A DNA stretch of 64,000 bases from Gluconacetobacter tumulicola (GTDB lineage Bacteria > Pseudomonadota > Alphaproteobacteria > Acetobacterales > Acetobacteraceae): assembly GCF_014174215.1 (NCBI RefSeq), contig NZ_JABEQL010000013.1:48970-112969 (forward strand), written 5' to 3'. The notes below the pieces were generated by a model that searched no databases, was not told the origin of the DNA, and was given only the letters and a program-made list of their open reading frames with translations. The number at the start of each line of letters is the position of its first letter. The first letter of the stretch is position 1. Below, one piece after another: positions 1 through 7,447 of this stretch. The position numbers and the translations under genes were made by a program.

Positions 1-799
1 GGTCCACTTGTGTGAGGTCCCAGTCTTTCAGGCACCGCACGACCGTGCCGCTTGCCAGTTCGGGTTGGAACATCCAGTCGGCGGCGATGGTCAGGCCGAG
101 ATGGGCCAGGGTGGCGGCGCGGATGCCTTCGGCGGCGCTGAGGTGCAGGCGGGCGTGGAGGGGGATGGTCATTTCCGTGCCGTCGGGGCGGCGGAAGGTG
201 GGTTTGAGGGTGCCGCCGCGCGTGTAGAGGATCGCCTGGTGATTGGGAAGGTCTTCCGGTGTGTCCAGCAATGGGGCGGTGGCGAGATATTGAGGGGTGG
301 CGATCAGTGATCGGCGGCCCTGGGCCAGGCGTCTGGCGATGACGGCGCTGTCGTTCATCGGGCCGATGCGGATGGCGATGTCGATGCCTTCCGTGACCAG
401 GTCCACCCTTCGATCGTCGAGTTCGATATCGACGTCCAGCCTGGGGTGGGCGGCCAGGAAGGCGCCCAGCCGGGGCACGATCTGGATACGGCCGAAGGTT
501 GTCGGCAGCGCCACGCGCAGGCGGCCGTCGAGGCTGGCGGTGCTGTCGCGCGCCGCGCGGTCGGCTTCCTCGGCCTCGGCGATGATGCGGGCGACGCGTT
601 CGAAATAGCGCTGGCCGGCGCTGGTCGGGGTGAGGCCGTGGGAGGAACGCAGCAGGAGCTGGACGCCGAGCTGGCCTTCCAGTTGGGCGATGGCCTTGGA
701 GACCGCCGGCTGGCCCATGTGCATCCGGCGCGCGGCGGCGGTGAACGAGCCGGTTTCGACGACCCGCACGAAGGCGGTCATGGCCTGGAGACGGTCCAT
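1..799 (-). CDS. LysR-family transcriptional regulator (C-terminus cut by window edge)
   Basis: The reading frame opens with MDRLQAMTAFVRVVETGSFT and stays open to the left edge, giving 266 codons of a family that is usually about 300. Residues 15-40 (TGSFTAAARRMHMGQPAVSK) form the LysR winged helix-turn-helix; a substrate-binding domain follows from about residue 90. It is transcribed away from the Old Yellow Enzyme gene at 942, the usual layout for a LysR protein that controls its divergent neighbour. The gap between them holds two inverted repeats. The likely inducer is an electrophile or quinone, inferred only from the neighbour. The family call is secure; the ligand is unknown. Confidence 0.9.
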   Translation of the reverse strand, partial: MDRLQAMTAFVRVVETGSFTAAARRMHMGQPAVSKAIAQLEGQLGVQLLLRSSHGLTPTSAGQRYFERVARIIAEAEEADRAARDSTASLDGRLRVALPTTFGRIQIVPRLGAFLAAHPRLDVDIELDDRRVDLVTEGIDIAIRIGPMNDSAVIARRLAQGRRSLIATPQYLATAPLLDTPEDLPNHQAILYTRGGTLKPTFRRPDGTEMTIPLHARLHLSAAEGIRAATLAHLGLTIAADWMFQPELASGTVVRCLKDWDLTQVD

Positions 800-803
800 T
801 ATT

Positions 804-818
804 ATTCCAGACTGGAAT
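804..818. promoter_or_regulatory. LysR-type operator candidate (perfect 15-bp palindrome)
   Basis: ATTCCAGACTGGAAT is a perfect 7-bp inverted repeat around one central base and contains the T-N11-A pattern of LysR boxes. It lies directly upstream of the LysR start at 799, so it is well placed for autoregulation and control of the divergent gene at 942. Confidence 0.6.
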
Positions 819-829
819 GGTGACTATGG

Positions 830-936
830 AATTATCCTGTCTGCCAATCCGATCTGGAACTGTCCATCCTTGATTGCAACGGCGGCCCCTCGCCGCCGCG
901 CCATCCGCCGGGTGGCGAGCTGATGACAGGATAATT
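830..936. promoter_or_regulatory. Paired 12-bp inverted repeat in the LysR/OYE intergenic region
   Basis: AATTATCCTGTC at 830-841 is the exact reverse complement of GACAGGATAATT at 925-936. The right arm ends five bases before the ATG of the downstream gene and contains the AGGA that would serve as its ribosome-binding site. The pair could be two half-operators bridged by a regulator, or an RNA stem that hides the ribosome-binding site. Function is inferred. Confidence 0.45.
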
Positions 937-941
937 TCGAT

Positions 942-2039
942 ATGACCGACCTGCTGTTCTCACCGAAATTCGTGGGCCCGATGCGGCTGGACCATCGCAT
1001 CGTCATGGCGCCGCTGACGCGCATGCGGTCCAGCGCCGGCGACCTGCCCAATGACCTGATGCGGACCTATTACAGCCAGCGCGCGACGCCGGGTGGGCTG
1101 CTGATTTCCGAGGCCTCGCCCGTCGCGCTGACGGGATATGGGTTCGAGCGTGCGGCCGGGATCTATGACGATGCGCAGATCGCCGGCTGGCGGCGCATTA
1201 CCGATGCGGTGCATGCCAAGGGTGGGCGGATGGTGCTGCAATTGTGGCATGTGGGGCGCCAGTCGGCCCGGGTGCTGCAGCCGGGGGGTGTGGCGCCGGT
1301 CGCGCCCTCGGCCATTCGGGCGGAGGGCACGGCCTGGACGCTGAACGGCACCGTGCCGTACGACATGCCGCGGGCGCTGGATCGCGATGAGATTCCGGGG
1401 CTGATTGCCGCCTATCGCGATGCGGCGGAGCGGGCACTGAAGGCGGGGTTCGATGGGGTGGAGATCCATGGGGCCAATGGGTATCTGCCCGATCAGTTCC
1501 TGCAGGATGGGACGAACCGGCGGACGGACGATTATGGCGGCCCGATCGAGAACCGGGCGCGGTTTCTGCGCGAGGTGACGCAGGCGGCCGTCGATGTGTG
1601 GGGGGCGGCGCGTGTGGGGGTGCGGCTGACGCCCAGCGGGGCCTATGGGTCGATGGCCGACAGCGACCGGCATGCGACCTTCGGGTATGTCGCGGCGATG
1701 CTGGACCGCATGGGGGTGGGGTATCTGCATGTGGTGCAGCCCCGGATCGGGGCGGATGCGGAGGACAATCCGGTCGATGTCGCCACGCTGCGGCCGCTGT
1801 TTACGCGAACGATCATCGCGGCGGGCGGGTTTACGCGGGACAGTGCGGAGCGGCTGCTGGCGTCGGGCGATGCCGATCTGATCGCGTTCGGGCGGAATTT
1901 CATCGCCAATCCCGATCTGGTGGCGCGCCTGCGCCATGACTGGCCGCTCAACCGGTATGACCGAGCGACGTTCTATGGCGGCGATGCGCGGGGTTACACC
2001 GATTATCCGTTCCACGACGTGCAGCGGGCGGGGGCGTGA
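942..2039 (+). CDS. Old Yellow Enzyme-family ene-reductase (NADH:flavin oxidoreductase)
   Basis: This 365-residue FMN-dependent TIM-barrel enzyme is expected to reduce activated C=C bonds or nitro groups of electrophiles using NAD(P)H. The N-terminus carries the family opening LFSPKFVGPMRLDHRIVMAP. The HGANGYLPDQFLQ segment supplies the substrate-binding pair His176/Asn179 and the proton donor Tyr181, and the NRRTDDYGG and ENRARF motifs follow. The C-terminal YTDYPF is typical of the NemA/xenobiotic-reductase branch. The length is normal. It is divergent from a LysR gene and followed by DoxX and haloperoxidase-like genes, which suggests an electrophile-stress operon. The subfamily (NemA versus other) is not settled. 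Confidence 0.93.
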   Translation: MTDLLFSPKFVGPMRLDHRIVMAPLTRMRSSAGDLPNDLMRTYYSQRATPGGLLISEASPVALTGYGFERAAGIYDDAQIAGWRRITDAVHAKGGRMVLQLWHVGRQSARVLQPGGVAPVAPSAIRAEGTAWTLNGTVPYDMPRALDRDEIPGLIAAYRDAAERALKAGFDGVEIHGANGYLPDQFLQDGTNRRTDDYGGPIENRARFLREVTQAAVDVWGAARVGVRLTPSGAYGSMADSDRHATFGYVAAMLDRMGVGYLHVVQPRIGADAEDNPVDVATLRPLFTRTIIAAGGFTRDSAERLLASGDADLIAFGRNFIANPDLVARLRHDWPLNRYDRATFYGGDARGYTDYPFHDVQRAGA

Positions 2040-2182
2040 CCGGCGAATGCAAAGAAACGGAATCGATGAATTTCTGTTGTTTCCGTTTCATTGCATCCCG
2101 ATCGCTCATAACGTGACTGCAACGTCAACCGACGGACACGAACCTTCCGTTTCACCGGACCTTGCCACAGGAATTACCTGCC

Positions 2183-2611
2183 ATGATCACGCCCGCCACC
2201 CGCGATGCAGCGCTGCTCGCTTCCCGCATTGCCCTCTCTGTCCTGTTCCTCGTCATGGGGTGGGGCAAGCTGTCGGATTACTCCGGCGCCGTCGCCTATA
2301 TGGCGCAGACCGGTGCGCCCCTGCCTGCCCTGTCCGCGCTGGTGGCGACGGGTGTGGAGCTGGGCATCGGCGTGGCGCTGGTGCTGGGCGTGTTCGTCGA
2401 GCCGCTGGCGCTGCTGCTGGCTGCCTATACCGTTGTGACCGGGTTTATCGGCCATCATTTCTGGACCATGGAGGGGATGCTCCGGTACGACATGATGATC
2501 CATTTCTACAAGAATATCGGCATTGCCGGCGGGCTGATCGCCCTTGCCGTGGCGGGGCCGGGGCGGTTTGCCCTGCGGCTGGGCCGGTTCGCGAAAACGC
2601 CTGCTCTCTGA
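2183..2611 (+). CDS. DoxX-family integral membrane protein
   Basis: This 142-residue membrane protein has four hydrophobic segments. The first (about residues 10-30, SRIALSVLFLVMGWGKLSDY) carries the G-x-x-K signature of DoxX proteins, and YDMMIHFYKNIGIAGGLIAL is another conserved part. ATG 2183 is chosen because AGGAA lies nine bases upstream; an upstream TTG at 2162 lacks a good site. DoxX proteins are linked to thiosulfate or quinone redox chemistry in some bacteria, but the role here is unknown. Its place between an ene-reductase and a chloroperoxidase-like hydrolase suggests one operon. Confidence 0.85.
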   Translation: MITPATRDAALLASRIALSVLFLVMGWGKLSDYSGAVAYMAQTGAPLPALSALVATGVELGIGVALVLGVFVEPLALLLAAYTVVTGFIGHHFWTMEGMLRYDMMIHFYKNIGIAGGLIALAVAGPGRFALRLGRFAKTPAL

Positions 2612-2662
2612 ACCTTCTTCATTCCCTGTAACCGCAAACGCGAATCCGAAAAGGACGGGACC

Positions 2663-3481
2663 ATGACACGGTTTACCACCTCCGATGGGGTTGGCCTCTA
2701 TTACAAGGACTGGGGCAAGGGGCAGCCCGTCCTGTTCAGCCATGGCTGGCCGCTCAGCGCCGATATGTGGGATGGGCAGATGCTGCATCTGGCGGAAAGC
2801 GGCTTTCGCGCCATTGCCTTCGATCGGCGGGGCTTCGGGCGGTCGGATCAGCCCTGGCAGGGCCATGATTATGACCGCCTGGCCGACGATATTGCCGAAC
2901 TGATCACGCATCTGGATCTGCACGACGTGATCCTGGTCGGGTTTTCGATGGGGGGTGGCGACGTGACCCGCTATATCGCCCGCCATGGCAGCGAACGCGT
3001 GGCCAAGCTGGCGCTGCTGGGAGCCGTGACGCCGCTGTTCATGAAGACGGACGACCATCCGGCTGGCCCGGAGAAGAGCGTCTTCGATGGTATCCGGGCT
3101 GGATTGCGGGCCGACCGGGCGCAATTCCTCAAGGATTTTTCACCGGTTTTCTACGGGATCAATCACGGGGCGCAGGTTTCGGACGGTGTGCTGGAGCAGA
3201 CGTTGCAGATTGCGCTTCAGGGGTCGCTGAAGGCCACGATCGATTGCGTCACCGCCTTTTCCGAAACCGATTTCCGTCCGGACATGGCGAAGATCGACGT
3301 ACCCACACTGATTATCCATGGCGATGACGATCAGGTGGTGCCGCTGGAGGCCACCGGGGCGCTGGCGGCGAAGATGATCAAAAATGCGACGCTGACGATC
3401 TATGAAGGGGCGCCGCATGGTTTTGCGGTGACGCATGCGGATCGGCTGAATGCGGATCTGCTGGCGTTTGCCAAGGGGTGA
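2663..3481 (+). CDS. Alpha/beta hydrolase, non-heme chloroperoxidase type
   Basis: This 272-residue enzyme matches the cofactor-free haloperoxidase/esterase group. SHGWPLSADMWDGQM forms the oxyanion region near residues 26-40, GFSMGG gives nucleophile Ser95, HGDDDQVVP gives the acid (probably Asp223) and PHGF gives His252. Such enzymes hydrolyse small esters and can form peracids. An AAGGA sits upstream of the ATG. The gene follows doxX by about 50 bp on the same strand. The true substrate cannot be read from the sequence. Confidence 0.88.
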   Translation: MTRFTTSDGVGLYYKDWGKGQPVLFSHGWPLSADMWDGQMLHLAESGFRAIAFDRRGFGRSDQPWQGHDYDRLADDIAELITHLDLHDVILVGFSMGGGDVTRYIARHGSERVAKLALLGAVTPLFMKTDDHPAGPEKSVFDGIRAGLRADRAQFLKDFSPVFYGINHGAQVSDGVLEQTLQIALQGSLKATIDCVTAFSETDFRPDMAKIDVPTLIIHGDDDQVVPLEATGALAAKMIKNATLTIYEGAPHGFAVTHADRLNADLLAFAKG

Positions 3482-3512
3482 AGTCCCTTCTTTTCTTCAA
3501 AAAAGAGCAGAC

Positions 3513-3544
3513 GCCCCGCCCGGATATACCGATCCGGACGGGGC
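3513..3544. terminator. Hairpin terminator between convergent genes
   Basis: Arms at 3513-3525 and 3532-3544 pair over 13 bp with one mismatch around a 6-nt loop. On the minus strand the stem is followed within about ten bases by a run of six T (3499-3504 on the plus strand is A-rich), so it best fits the end of the diguanylate cyclase transcript, and may also stop the hydrolase transcript. Confidence 0.6.
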
Positions 3545-3589
3545 TTCGAGCAGGATTCAATCCTGCCCATGATCGTCCGGGTGCCCCGA

Positions 3590-5359
3590 TCAGGCGAGAT
3601 GTCGCGCTGGATCGGTCTTTGCAGGAAGCGGCTGCGGCCAACTGAAGACATCCTGTTCGGCCAGGCGAACGCGGTTGCGCCCTGCCCGTTTGGCGGCATA
3701 CAGGGCGGCATCCGCCTTCGCGATGAGTTGCCGCCATGGGAGGCCGTCACCCGCCGCGACGCCGAAACTGGCGGTGACGGAGATCCTGGCACCATCGGCG
3801 GACAGGATCTCGAGATCGTCCACGCCCCGGCGCAGGCGGTGCGCCAGGGACAGCGCGGTTCCTTGCGTGTGTGCCTGGATCAGGATGGCGAATTCCTCGC
3901 CGCCGATCCGCGCGACCAGATCGTCAGGTCGCACATGCGCGCGCAAGACGGCGGCAACCGCGGCCAGCACCCGGTCGCCTTCGGTATGGCCATACCGGTC
4001 GTTGATGGATTTGAAATGGTCGATATCCAGCAGGATGAGAAAGGCGCGCCTGCCCGATCCCGCGACATCCAGTCTTGGTTTCCCCAGCATCCGGAAGGCC
4101 CGCCGGTTGAGCAGGCGGGTCAGTTCGTCGGTCTCGGCCTGGTGCTTCAGGAGCCGCGCATGCGCGGCACGCTCCCGCAGCTTGACGTCCAGAAGCTCCA
4201 CGGCCGCGAAGAGCGGCCGCAGTTCCGGGCTGCCGCGATGGGGGAGAGGCAGGCGAACGGGCTGGTCATGGACCAGGGCCACAACGGCCTCGCTGGCCTC
4301 CAGAAGGGGACGCAGCACCCGTAGATGTACCAGCAGCACCCCGCCGGCGATCAGGCCGACGACAGCCAGCATCATGGCCCCGACCACCCATGCCAGCGCC
4401 AGCGCCCGCCGCGCCCTCTGCCTGTAATGGGAAAGAAGCGTGTCCAGGCAGGCGGTCCGCCAGATTTCCAGTGGCGTCAGCGTTTCGACATAATGATTGG
4501 AAAATGCGGCGGCGCTTCGCGTATAGGCGCCGCCATGCGTTCCCTCGGCGATCAACCGGGTGACCAGCGGCAGCCCATCGCCGAAGAACGCGGCCTCGGC
4601 TTCGGTCCGAAGGGCCGTCAGGCGTGGGCCACGATCCGTCAGGTCGGGATTGAGCGCCAGCATCTGCCACTGCATGGCGATGCGTCCGGCCAGGCGGTCG
4701 CCAGCCGCGATATTGGGCGGTGGGATTGCGGTCCGGACGACCAGGGGCGCGATGATGGTCGACCCCAGGCGCCCGGCATCGTCGCGCAGGGTGGAAAGGA
4801 GCAATGCGTGCTGGACAGAGCCGGCCAATTCGGGATCGGAGCGGATGAGTGAGGCGGCCTCCCACATGATTGCCGCCTGGTAGGTGTCATAAGCCGCGAA
4901 GAGGGCATCGACCGCGTGCTGGACGGTATCATAGCCGGCCGGGGCCTGGCTGGCAGCCCGATCGACCAGTACCCGTGCCTGCGCCAGATAGCGCACGGCA
5001 TTCTGGAACTGCGCCGCCGGCACGATGGCGGCGTCGCGCGCCAGGGCACGGTCGGTTTCGGCGCGCGCGGCACGCAGCCTGTCGCGGGCGGATGCCAGGC
5101 CGGGCTCGCCCGACATCAGCACATTCGATGGGGCGCGTTCGGTGCTGATGCGATTGGCGGTGTCCAGGACCTGGCGAAGCTGCTCCAGGCCCGCCACGTT
5201 GTGCCGGGCGTGCAGGAAACGCTGGCAGACATGGACCAGAATGATGCCGGCCATCGTGGTGGACAGCACAACGGCGACCACGGCGCCAACCCACAATCGC
5301 CTGCCGATCCACAGGCGGCAAAGCGACTGGCGTTTTCCAAATCGAACTGGCGTAACCAA
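3590..5359 (-). CDS. Membrane-bound diguanylate cyclase (GGDEF)
   Basis: This 589-residue protein should make cyclic di-GMP from two GTP at the inner membrane. A first membrane helix lies near residues 23-46, followed by a roughly 270-residue periplasmic, largely helical sensor region, a second helix near 321-345 and a HAMP-like linker. The catalytic domain starts at DELTRLLNRRAF (about 411) and carries LDIDHFKSINDRYGH and an intact GGEEF at 486-490. The allosteric RxxD I-site is present as RPDD (477-480), exactly five residues before the active site, so product inhibition is expected. There is no EAL domain. The upstream neighbour in the same direction is nepR, separated by 134 bp. Confidence 0.95.
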   Translation of the reverse strand: MVTPVRFGKRQSLCRLWIGRRLWVGAVVAVVLSTTMAGIILVHVCQRFLHARHNVAGLEQLRQVLDTANRISTERAPSNVLMSGEPGLASARDRLRAARAETDRALARDAAIVPAAQFQNAVRYLAQARVLVDRAASQAPAGYDTVQHAVDALFAAYDTYQAAIMWEAASLIRSDPELAGSVQHALLLSTLRDDAGRLGSTIIAPLVVRTAIPPPNIAAGDRLAGRIAMQWQMLALNPDLTDRGPRLTALRTEAEAAFFGDGLPLVTRLIAEGTHGGAYTRSAAAFSNHYVETLTPLEIWRTACLDTLLSHYRQRARRALALAWVVGAMMLAVVGLIAGGVLLVHLRVLRPLLEASEAVVALVHDQPVRLPLPHRGSPELRPLFAAVELLDVKLRERAAHARLLKHQAETDELTRLLNRRAFRMLGKPRLDVAGSGRRAFLILLDIDHFKSINDRYGHTEGDRVLAAVAAVLRAHVRPDDLVARIGGEEFAILIQAHTQGTALSLAHRLRRGVDDLEILSADGARISVTASFGVAAGDGLPWRQLIAKADAALYAAKRAGRNRVRLAEQDVFSWPQPLPAKTDPARHLA

Positions 5360-5493
5360 CGTTCACCCTTCAGTTACAACATTTCAGTAATTTTAATGAA
5401 CATCAATAGACTCATGGAATTCAAAAATAAATACGGACAATTACGCTCTGACATTACGTGAGTTATTAAAATTAAATCCACGTCCTGGCAGGA

Positions 5494-5655
5494 TCACTCG
5501 GCCACGGCAGAACAGATTTCATTATCTCTATCTATTCCATCGAGAAAACGTATGAATGCTTCAGGAACGGGCTCTTCGACAACGTGATCGAATCGCTCAT
5601 GAAGGCTCCGCCCGATCCATGTCTTCACCATGGATTCCATTCGAACCCCGTGCAT
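5494..5655 (-). CDS. nepR: NepR-type anti-sigma factor (general stress response)
   Basis: This short gene encodes 53 residues. IGRSLHERFDHVVEEPVPEA followed by FIRFLDGID matches the NepR core, where two short helices clamp the ECF sigma factor EcfG until the phosphorylated anti-anti-sigma PhyR removes it. The start at 5655 is favoured by AAGGAG eight bases upstream; ATGs at 5640 and 5631 are in frame but lack that site. In most alphaproteobacteria nepR lies beside phyR and ecfG. Neither is visible here: the neighbours are a 64-codon unknown gene (upstream, 19 bp) and a diguanylate cyclase (downstream). Recognition rests on motif memory without a profile search. Confidence 0.75.
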   Translation of the reverse strand: MHGVRMESMVKTWIGRSLHERFDHVVEEPVPEAFIRFLDGIDRDNEICSAVAE

Positions 5656-5674
5656 TCGAAAAACTCCTTTTTTA

Positions 5675-5869
5675 TCAATGAATCATATCGTTCTCTTCTG
5701 GATCGACGTTCATCGGATGATCCAGGATGTTGCGAACGGCCATCCAGAATGCCGCCTCGTCCGTCCGATCCGTCTCGATGCATCGCATGACATGCGTATG
5801 CGCCTTTTTCCGCGCACGGCTCCATCCGCAGGCTCGGACCAGGGCAACAGCCATGTCCGATGCAGACAT
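5675..5869 (-). CDS. Small conserved-looking protein upstream of nepR
   Basis: The frame encodes 64 residues from ATG 5869 (MSASDMAVALVRACGWSRAR), with an alternative TTG start at 5905 that has GGGGAG four bases upstream. The composition is protein-like: an amphipathic helix rich in Arg and Ala, then a segment AAFWMAVRNILDHPM and an acidic tail. It ends 19 bp before the nepR start, so the two are probably cotranscribed. I do not recognise a family. Linkage suggests a role in, or coregulation with, the general stress response, but that is inference only. Confidence 0.5.
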   Translation of the reverse strand: MSASDMAVALVRACGWSRARKKAHTHVMRCIETDRTDEAAFWMAVRNILDHPMNVDPEENDMIH

Positions 5870-5969
5870 TTCATTGGATATATCGTCATCTTTTTGTATC
5901 GCCAATCCGCTCCCCACCCTCGCAAGACATGACGACGACGGAAGCAGGAGGGACACACGTCCCCCACGA

Positions 5970-6184
5970 CCCGCCTGGCGTCGGGCGGGTCGAAAGGTGT
6001 TTTGCACTGAGCATACGCACCTCCTGCCTATTTCCCCGTGGTGAACAGCCGAGGCGGTTCACCGCAGGACCATAGGTCCGGGTGTTCTATTTGGCAGGCC
6101 ACCCGACATAGGAGGCCGCTCAGTTGCAAAAAGCGTTTCGACACGCCGTTACCAGAATAGCACACAGGCTGGCCCCATACCACC
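5970..6184 (-). repeat. Ash-like structured repeat, copy A
   Basis: This segment is about 90% identical by eye to copy B at 6371-6585, in the same orientation 401 bp away. On the minus strand it can fold a series of hairpins: CGGGTG...CACCCG, GGACC-TAT-GGTCC, GGTGAAC...GTTCACC (10-nt loop) and CGACCCGCC...GGCGGGTCG (8-nt loop). A very strong ribosome-binding site, AGGAGGT, precedes ATG in this copy but the same codon is ACG in copy B, so the short ORFs are not conserved while the stems are. The pattern recalls the phage/P4 Ash family regions of enterobacteria, from memory. It may be a regulatory RNA or a satellite-phage relic. Confidence 0.6.
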
Positions 6185-6370
6185 CTCGCAAGGGCTCATA
6201 GAGGGCATTGCGCGTACGCCAGGCTTGTTCGACAGGGAGGAAAGACAATGCCTTTGGATGGGCAAGCACCAGAGGGAGAAAGCGTCTCCCGTTCGGAACG
6301 GAGACCCCATGAGCCGCGATGCAGGGACCGGCATGGCGATAAAAGCCTCGGCGGACACGCCTTCCCGCGC

Positions 6371-6585
6371 CCCGCCTGGCGTCGGGCGGTCGAAAGGTGT
6401 TTCACAGTGGGCGTACGCACCTCCTGCCTATTCCCCCGTGGTGAACAGCCGAGGCGGTTCACCACAGGACCACAGGTCCGGGTGTTCTATTTGGCAGGCC
6501 ACCCGACATAGGAGGCCGCCCAGTTGCAAAAACGCTTCGACACGCCGTTGTCGGGATAGCACACAGGCTGACCCCCATACCATCC
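6371..6585 (-). repeat. Ash-like structured repeat, copy B
   Basis: This is the second copy of the element at 5970-6184. The hairpin arms GGACC/GGTCC and GGTGAAC/GTTCACC are unchanged, while differences fall mostly in loops and linkers (for example loop TAT becomes TGT) or weaken the last stem slightly. No transposase, terminal inverted repeats or integrase are visible nearby. The 186 bp between the copies is not repeated and holds no convincing gene. Copies A and B together fill most of the 890-bp stretch without a clear gene between 5870 and 6761. Confidence 0.6.
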
Positions 6586-6613
6586 TGGCGCGGGCATAGA
6601 GGTATCCATCCAT
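6428..6613 (-). other. Doubtful Ash-like open reading frame inside copy B
   Basis: From ATG 6613, with GGGGAG four bases upstream, a 61-codon frame runs into copy B and ends in CGEPPRLFTTGE, a phrase I associate with Ash-family proteins of phage P4-type elements. Copy A cannot encode the same product because the frame is broken by a stop. The frame may therefore be a by-product of a conserved RNA or DNA element, and I list it only because annotation pipelines may call it. Confidence 0.25.
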
Positions 6614-6761
6614 AAGGCTCCCCCCTCATGGATAGGAGCTGCCGGAAAACCCGCGACGCTTCAGGACGCTCTCAACGGCAGGTCGCACGTTCCGCATCTC
6701 CGGCATGCCGGACCCGTTCGACCTTGCATTGACCTTGCCATCCCCGACCAGGAGTAGCGCC

Positions 6762-7160
6762 ATGGTTCGCAATGATCGCCTTCTTTCCACCGCCCTGATC
6801 GTGTTCGGCGTGACGTTCTGCCTGGTCTATCCGCTCGCGGTCGTCTGGCCGTCCGGGTGGGCCTGGCACACAGGGTCGCCCGCCTCCAGCAACTATTTCA
6901 TGATGATCGTCGGCGTGTATGCGACCCTCGGCGTCTTCCTGATCCGCGCGGCGTGGAAGCCCTTCGACAATCGGTCCCTCATCTGGTTCACCGTCTGGTC
7001 GAGTGTTGTGCATGCCGTTGTGATGGCATTGCAGGCGCTGAGTCAGGATATGCATCACGGGCATCTTGCAGGGGACGTTCCCGCGCTGCTGCTGGTCGCA
7101 CTCGTGCTTGCCGTCCTGATGAAACGTTCCGACAGGGACCACGCCCCCGACAGGACCTGA
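6762..7160 (+). CDS. DUF6632-like four-helix membrane protein
   Basis: The protein has 132 residues with four predicted membrane helices. Segments VVWPSGWAWH, MMIVGVYATLGVFLI, NRSLIWFTVWSSVVHAVVM and HHGHLAGDVPALLLVALVLA match the DUF6632 family as I remember it. ATG 6762 has AGGAG seven bases upstream; an upstream in-frame ATG at 6705 does not. The function of the family is unknown. It stands alone between the Ash-like repeats and ada. Confidence 0.75.
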   Translation: MVRNDRLLSTALIVFGVTFCLVYPLAVVWPSGWAWHTGSPASSNYFMMIVGVYATLGVFLIRAAWKPFDNRSLIWFTVWSSVVHAVVMALQALSQDMHHGHLAGDVPALLLVALVLAVLMKRSDRDHAPDRT

Positions 7161-7447
7161 AAAGACGGGGCCTTTTCGCCCGAGGGGGTTGCGCCGGTTC
7201 TGGACCATTATCGGGCGCGCGTGAGTGGGATATGATCGGATTTGATCGCACGGTTCGGAGTGTGCGGCGTCGGGGGTGCGGATACGGTCGGGCGCATCGC
7301 AACTGATCGGAGGCGACCATGTCGCACCCTCTCTTCCATGCCGGGTCGGCCGGCCGCATGATCGCTGCCCGGGCGGGGGCGGACAATCGGTATGATGCAA
7401 CCTCTTCACCGTCTGCGCCCGACAGCCGGCATTGCGGGGGACACATC

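Noticed and set aside
6149..6358. A 69-codon minus-strand frame between the two Ash-like repeats (VSAEAFIAMPVPASRL...)
   Set aside because: It starts without a proper ribosome-binding site, runs into copy A and ends there at a stop; it recalls Ash-family tails but is not supported as a gene by itself.
7319..7447. 43-residue N-terminal extension of Ada
   Set aside because: The extension is low-complexity and precedes the conserved Ada start; no related domain is visible.
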